Shown piece by piece: positions 14,265-17,716 of a DNA stretch of 17,716 bases. Under the pieces are notes generated by a model that was given only the letters and a program-made list of their open reading frames with translations, made no database searches and was not told the origin of the DNA. Source of the stretch: an uncultured Actinomycetes bacterium (GTDB lineage: Bacteria > Actinomycetota > Thermoleophilia > Solirubrobacterales > 70-9); contig CALCIA010000263.1 in the NCBI GenBank assembly GCA_937907435.1, positions 1 to 17,716 of the forward strand. Reading direction: 5' to 3'. Every line of letters begins with the position of its first letter. The stretch's first letter is position 1. The translations under genes and the position numbers were made by a program.

Positions 14265-15048
14265 CGGCGAACTCCCTCGTCAGGTCGACGAACCGCTCGG
14301 GCTGCTCGAGATGCGGATAGTGACCCGCGGCCTCCACCAGCTCGAACCGCGCCCCGGGGATCTCCGCCGCGAAGGCGCGGCCGTAGTCGGGGGAGACGAT
14401 CCCGTCACTCGCCCCCCAGACCACCATCGTCGGGACCCGGATCCGCCGCAGCCACCGCCGCAGGCCGGGATTGTGCATGTACGGGCTCCAACCGAAGTAG
14501 GTGTAGGCCTCCCGGCTGCGGGCGATCGCCAGCAACTCCTCGTCGCTCATCGCCGAGTAGTCGCGGCGGCGCCTGTCCGGGTCGTGGTAGGCGAGTCGGG
14601 TCAGCTCCTCCTGGGAGACGGCGAAGACGTCGGCGATGTCGCGGTCCTCGCGCCCGCCGACCTTGATCCCAAGCGCATCGACGAGCACGACGTGGGAGAA
14701 GGCAGCAGTCGAGCGGACCGCGATCTCCGCCGCGAGCCAGCCGCCGAAGGAGGAACCGACCAGGACCGCGTCCTCGATCTGGAGCTCGCGGATCGCCTCG
14801 AGGTAGAAGAAGGCGAGGTCCCCTACCGTCCGGAACTCGGATGGCCACTCGGACGCCCCGAAGCCGGGATGCGAGGGCGCGATCACGTCGAAGCACTCCG
14901 CCAGCCCACCGAACCACGGCTGGGCAGGGTCGACGCCGTCGACCGGGTGGAGGAACAGGAGCTGTTTGCCCTCGCCGGCGCGGACGAGATCGATCGAGAC
15001 CTCGTCTACGACGGCCGTGGAGGAGTGGATTGTGCGGGTGCTGGTCAT
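14257..15048 (-). CDS. Alpha/beta-fold hydrolase
   Basis: This 263-residue alpha/beta hydrolase has a nucleophile elbow VGSSFGGW with Ser100, an acid Asp215 in VWGASDGIVSP and His243 in AAGHYPHLEQPE. LFLHPVDGVD (31-40) supplies the oxyanion region. Relatives include C-C bond hydrolases, esterases and lactonases, so it could open a lactone or ester made by the adjacent monooxygenase. The ATG at 15046-15048 has GGAA upstream and follows a good promoter; an in-frame extension to 15213 crosses that promoter and is rejected. It is the first gene of the leftward operon. Confidence 0.9.
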   Translation of the reverse strand: MTSTRTIHSSTAVVDEVSIDLVRAGEGKQLLFLHPVDGVDPAQPWFGGLAECFDVIAPSHPGFGASEWPSEFRTVGDLAFFYLEAIRELQIEDAVLVGSSFGGWLAAEIAVRSTAAFSHVVLVDALGIKVGGREDRDIADVFAVSQEELTRLAYHDPDRRRRDYSAMSDEELLAIARSREAYTYFGWSPYMHNPGLRRWLRRIRVPTMVVWGASDGIVSPDYGRAFAAEIPGARFELVEAAGHYPHLEQPERFVDLTREFADA

Positions 15049-15081
15049 CTCATTTCCGGATCGGAGTTTGGAAGTAATCCT

Positions 15082-15111
15082 AGAATACAGAACGCATGCC
15101 GGAGTCGTCAA
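15082..15111 (-). promoter_or_regulatory. Promoter of the leftward hydrolase-to-SDR operon
   Basis: On the minus strand TTGACG (15111-15106) and TATTCT (15087-15082) are 18 bases apart, matching 5 of 6 and 4 of 6 consensus positions. The transcript would start near 15075, giving a leader of about 27 nt before the ATG at 15048. Confidence 0.5.
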
Positions 15112-15153
15112 CCAAGGCGAGTGGGTTTCTAGTTTGATCCATAATCTGGGAGC

Positions 15154-15159
15154 TATACT
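15154..15159 (+). promoter_or_regulatory. Possible -10 box for the rightward AKR operon
   Basis: TATACT matches the -10 consensus in 5 of 6 positions inside the AT-rich divergent region. TTGATC at 15134-15139 is only 14 bases upstream, too close for a standard -35, so an activator or another sigma factor may be involved. The transcript would have a leader of about 45-50 nt before the ATG at 15212. Confidence 0.35.
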
Positions 15160-15211
15160 GTATTTCGGTACACACTTTGTCATTGCGCCACGGAGAAGGG
15201 GAAGCCTGGAC

Positions 15212-16192
15212 ATGAAGATGCGTCACCTCGGAAGCCTTTCGGTCTCCGGACTGGGCCTGGGCACGATGGGCATGAGCCCGAGCGTCTACGGGCCGGTCGA
15301 CGACACGGAATCGGTGGCGACGATCCGCTTCGCGCTCGACCGAGGGCTGACGTTCCTGGACACCGCCGACATCTACGGTGAAGGCCACAACGAGGAGCTG
15401 GTCGGGAAGGCGATCGCCGGCCGCAGGGACGAGGTGACCCTGGCGACCAAGTTCGGGATCGTCCCCGGCGAGGACGGCAACCTGGCCGCCGACAACCGGC
15501 CCGCCTACATGCGCGAGCGCCTCGAGGGCAGCCTCGAACGGCTCGGGGTCGAGCGGATCGACCTCTACTACGTGCACCGGGTCGATCCGGACGCCGAGAT
15601 CGAGGAGATCGTCGGCGCCTTGGCGACCGAGGTCGAGGCGGGAAAGATCGGCGCCATCGGACTGTCCGAGGTCGGCGCCGACACCATCAGGCGAGCGCAG
15701 GCGGTACATCCGATCGCCGCGGTGCAGTCGGAGTACTCGCTGTGGAGCCGTGATGCCGAGCGCGAGGTGCTCCCGACCCTGGCCGGGCTCGGCATCGGCT
15801 TCGTCCCCTACATGCCGCTCGGCGCCGGCTTCCTCACCGGTGCGGTCCGAAACCTCGAGGACCTCGAGCCAGACGACTTCCGACGCAACCTGCCTCGCTT
15901 CCAGCCGGGAACGATCGAGACCAACGTCGCCGTCGCCGATGGCGTCCGGAAGGTCGCCGAACGCCACGGCGCCGAGCCCGCACAGGTTGCCCTCGCCTGG
16001 ATCCTCTCCCGCGGCGACTTCGTCGTCCCGATCTTCGGCACGCGCCGGGTCTCGAACCTGCGCTCGAACCTCGGAGCGATCGATCTCGAGCTCGGTCCCG
16101 ACGACCTCGCGGAGCTCGACGAGCTGTCCGCCCAGGTTGTCGGCAGCCGCCTCCCGTCGTTCCTCGAGGGACTGAGCCCGGACCCGGCATGA
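15212..16192 (+). CDS. Aldo/keto reductase
   Basis: This 326-residue (beta/alpha)8-barrel NADPH-dependent oxidoreductase belongs to the AKR superfamily. The tetrad is in place: Asp50 and Tyr55 in FLDTADIYG, Lys80 in LATKFG and His122 in YYVHRVDP. GLGTMGMS at the N-terminus and the cofactor-binding VPIFGTRRVSNLRSNLGA near the C-terminus fit the AKR11/13-like group of bacterial reductases acting on aldehydes or ketones. The ATG at 15212-15214 follows GGAGAAGGGG. It is first in the rightward operon and its TGA overlaps the next ATG (ATGA). It is divergent from the hydrolase operon and probably shares its regulation. Confidence 0.93.
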   Translation: MKMRHLGSLSVSGLGLGTMGMSPSVYGPVDDTESVATIRFALDRGLTFLDTADIYGEGHNEELVGKAIAGRRDEVTLATKFGIVPGEDGNLAADNRPAYMRERLEGSLERLGVERIDLYYVHRVDPDAEIEEIVGALATEVEAGKIGAIGLSEVGADTIRRAQAVHPIAAVQSEYSLWSRDAEREVLPTLAGLGIGFVPYMPLGAGFLTGAVRNLEDLEPDDFRRNLPRFQPGTIETNVAVADGVRKVAERHGAEPAQVALAWILSRGDFVVPIFGTRRVSNLRSNLGAIDLELGPDDLAELDELSAQVVGSRLPSFLEGLSPDPA

Positions 16193-17106
16193 GCGCCGGG
16201 ACGCGATCGACGCCCGTCGCGGCGAGCCGCCGGATCCGGCTCGGCGAGCTGGAGATCGTCGCCCTCGCCGATGGCGCCGCGGTGAGCTGGCCGGAGCCCC
16301 TGAGCGAGCTCTTCCCGGACGTCACGCCAGAGCACTGGTCCGGCCTGCGGGCGCGCCACCCCGAGCTCTTCGGCACCGCCGGCGGCTGGCGCCTCGACGT
16401 CCTTTGCTACCTGATCCGGGGGCCGGGCTGGAACCTCCTGGTCGACACCGGGATGGGGCCCGCCGAGAGCGGCTACTCCGCCTTCGTCGGCGCCGCCGGG
16501 TCGCTGCCGCGGCTGCTCGCCACGGAGGGGCTGCGGCCCGACCAGGTGGAGATGGTCTTCTTCACCCACCTCCACCCCGACCACATCGGCTGGAACCGGG
16601 TCGGATCGGGCGCCGCGCGCGGGCTCACCTTCGACCGCGCGAGCTACCGGGTGCCGGCGCTCGACTGGGAGACCTTCCAGGATCCCGGGATCGAGGCCGG
16701 GGCGGCGTGGCCGTTCGTCGCCGACCTGATCGATCCGCTCGCCGCCTCGGGCCGACTGGGACTGGTGGCGGCAGGCGAGGAGATCCGTCCCGGCGTCACG
16801 GTGGTCGAGCTGCCCGGTCACACGATCGGGCACGCCGGCCTCGCGATCGTCGGCGGCGGCCGCGAGGCGCTCCTCTGCGGCGACGCCTTCCTGCACCCGG
16901 CACAGGTCGAGCGGGCCGAGGTGACGATGCTGCGCGAGATGGACCAGGCGGCGGCGATCGCCACCCGCCGGCGGGTCCTCGATGGCATCGTCGACCAGGA
17001 GGTCGTCTTCCTCGGCAGCCACTTCCCGGACTTCGGCCGTCTCAGGTCGACGGCGGAGGGCGTGGGCTGGACGCGCCTCGCCGACGAGGAGCGAGCGCTG
17101 CCGTGA
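16189..17106 (+). CDS. Metallo-beta-lactamase-fold hydrolase
   Basis: This 305-residue cytoplasmic MBL-fold protein has the dinuclear zinc signature THLHPDHIG (His127, His129, Asp131, His132), His211 in LPGHTIGH, the bridging Asp232 in LLCGDAF and His278 in LGSHFP. LVDTGMG (85-90) is typical of the fold. Overall it resembles the lactonase/N-acyl-homoserine-lactonase-like branch rather than true beta-lactamases, since there is no signal peptide. A lactone, ester or thioester substrate from the pathway is plausible. It overlaps the AKR stop by ATGA and the next gene by GTGA, so the three genes are translationally coupled. Confidence 0.9.
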   Translation: MSAGTRSTPVAASRRIRLGELEIVALADGAAVSWPEPLSELFPDVTPEHWSGLRARHPELFGTAGGWRLDVLCYLIRGPGWNLLVDTGMGPAESGYSAFVGAAGSLPRLLATEGLRPDQVEMVFFTHLHPDHIGWNRVGSGAARGLTFDRASYRVPALDWETFQDPGIEAGAAWPFVADLIDPLAASGRLGLVAAGEEIRPGVTVVELPGHTIGHAGLAIVGGGREALLCGDAFLHPAQVERAEVTMLREMDQAAAIATRRRVLDGIVDQEVVFLGSHFPDFGRLRSTAEGVGWTRLADEERALP

Positions 17107-17603
17107 GCCTCGAGGTCCGCATCGAGGAGCTCGAGCAGGAGCTGCGGGCGCTCCGCGACCGCGAGCGGATCTGCAACCTGATGGCCGACTACTTCGCCGC
17201 CGTCGACGTCGGCTGGGAGGCCGAGCTGCCCGACAAGCGCGAGCGCCTGATCGAGTCCGTGTTCGCCGCCGACGTCGTCGTCGAGATGATCACCGGCAGC
17301 GGCCCCAGCGTCTTCCGCGGCCGGACGGCGCTCCGAGAGGCCTACGACCGGGACTTCGATGCCTATCCCTTCGGCATCCACTACGGGAGCAACCCCAGGC
17401 TCACCATCGACGGCGACCAGGCCGACGGCGCCTGGCACGTCTTCGCCCCTTGCACCGACCCCGAGGGCGTCTCCCGCTGGTTCGGCGGCCGCTACCTGGT
17501 CGAGTTCGCCCGCGCCCCCGAGGGCTGGCGAATCTCCCGTCTGGTCCAGCAGGTGGCCTTCTTCACTGCGTTCGACCGGCCCTGGTCGGGTCGGGCGGGT
17601 TAG
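17103..17603 (+). CDS. SnoaL-like (NTF2-fold) protein
   Basis: This 166-residue protein starts with a charged helix (EVRIEELEQELRALRDRERI), continues with the NTF2/SnoaL-like pattern LMADYFAAVDVG, and has FRGRTALREAYDRDF and a beta-rich half ending WRISRLVQQVAFFTAFDRPW. This group (SnoaL_4-like) includes scytalone dehydratase and ring-hydroxylating dioxygenase beta-like folds. Members act as isomerases, dehydratases or cyclases, or only bind ligands. His119 region residues cannot be assigned with confidence. The GTG start at 17103 overlaps the MBL-gene TGA (GTGA). It is the last gene of the operon, followed by a G-rich spacer and the hairpin at 17679. Confidence 0.8.
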   Translation: MSLEVRIEELEQELRALRDRERICNLMADYFAAVDVGWEAELPDKRERLIESVFAADVVVEMITGSGPSVFRGRTALREAYDRDFDAYPFGIHYGSNPRLTIDGDQADGAWHVFAPCTDPEGVSRWFGGRYLVEFARAPEGWRISRLVQQVAFFTAFDRPWSGRAG

Positions 17604-17678
17604 GGACGAGGGTTCCAGGGCGGGCGGGGGTGCGGGGTGCCGGCGGCCGTCCGAGGTGGTCGCGGGGTGTCCTGGGCT

Positions 17679-17716
17679 CCTCATGGGGGTCCTGGCAGGC
17701 TGTGACCCCCATGAGG
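17679..17716 (+). terminator. Perfect hairpin 3' of the AKR operon, conserved-loop type
   Basis: Perfect 13-bp arms CCTCATGGGGGTC (17679-17691) and GACCCCCATGAGG (17704-17716) enclose the 12-nt loop CTGGCAGGCTGT, 75 nt beyond the last stop codon. The right arm reaches the window edge, so the stem may be longer. The loop is 11/12 identical to that of the hairpin downstream of recR when both are read in the transcription direction. No U-tract can be judged because the window ends. Confidence 0.6.

Overview
The window is about 17.7 kb of GC-rich DNA with strong G/C third-position bias and frequent GTG/TTG starts. It has an SRP RNA/dnaX/ybaB/recR housekeeping region, several oxidoreductase genes, and a secreted protein with an Asn-Gly-rich linker and a basic C-terminus. 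This fits a high-GC actinobacterium-like lineage, most likely Thermoleophilia/Solirubrobacterales. That placement is inferred from composition and protein style, not from a search.

Left part (1-8760), chromosomal core: recR, ybaB and dnaX form a minus-strand operon (198-3111). It is followed by a divergent polytopic membrane protein (3182-4789), a nested inverted-repeat block (4831-4936), an alpha-acetolactate decarboxylase (4994-5848, minus), a large Alu-domain-type SRP RNA (about 5875-6153, minus), a CPA2-type cation/proton antiporter (6191-7450) and a secreted protein (7463-8578, minus) with its own promoter.

Middle (8762-10930), accessory: a tRNA-Val(CAC) gene is followed by a leftward set of a VapBC-type toxin-antitoxin pair, a 64-residue ORF and a trypsin-like protease without a signal peptide. 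The set is overlapping or closely packed. An 18-bp near copy of the tRNA anticodon arm lies at 10907-10924, so this stretch of about 2.1 kb may be a small integrated element. No integrase is visible.

Right part (10960-17603), catabolic cassette: two divergent operons leave an AT-richer promoter region (15049-15211). Leftward are an alpha/beta hydrolase, a luciferase-like flavin monooxygenase, an acyl-CoA dehydrogenase and an SDR. Rightward are an aldo/keto reductase, a metallo-beta-lactamase-fold hydrolase and a SnoaL-like protein. Most neighbours overlap by 4-8 bases, so they are probably made together to degrade one organic substrate, which the sequence does not identify.

The most unusual signal is a pair of long perfect hairpins at the two ends of the window (63-112 and 17679-17716). 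Each lies 75-86 nt downstream of an operon's last stop codon. Their stems are unrelated, but their 12-nt loops are nearly identical (11 of 12) and in the same orientation relative to transcription. They look like two members of a conserved-loop, variable-stem 3'-end RNA or DNA element.
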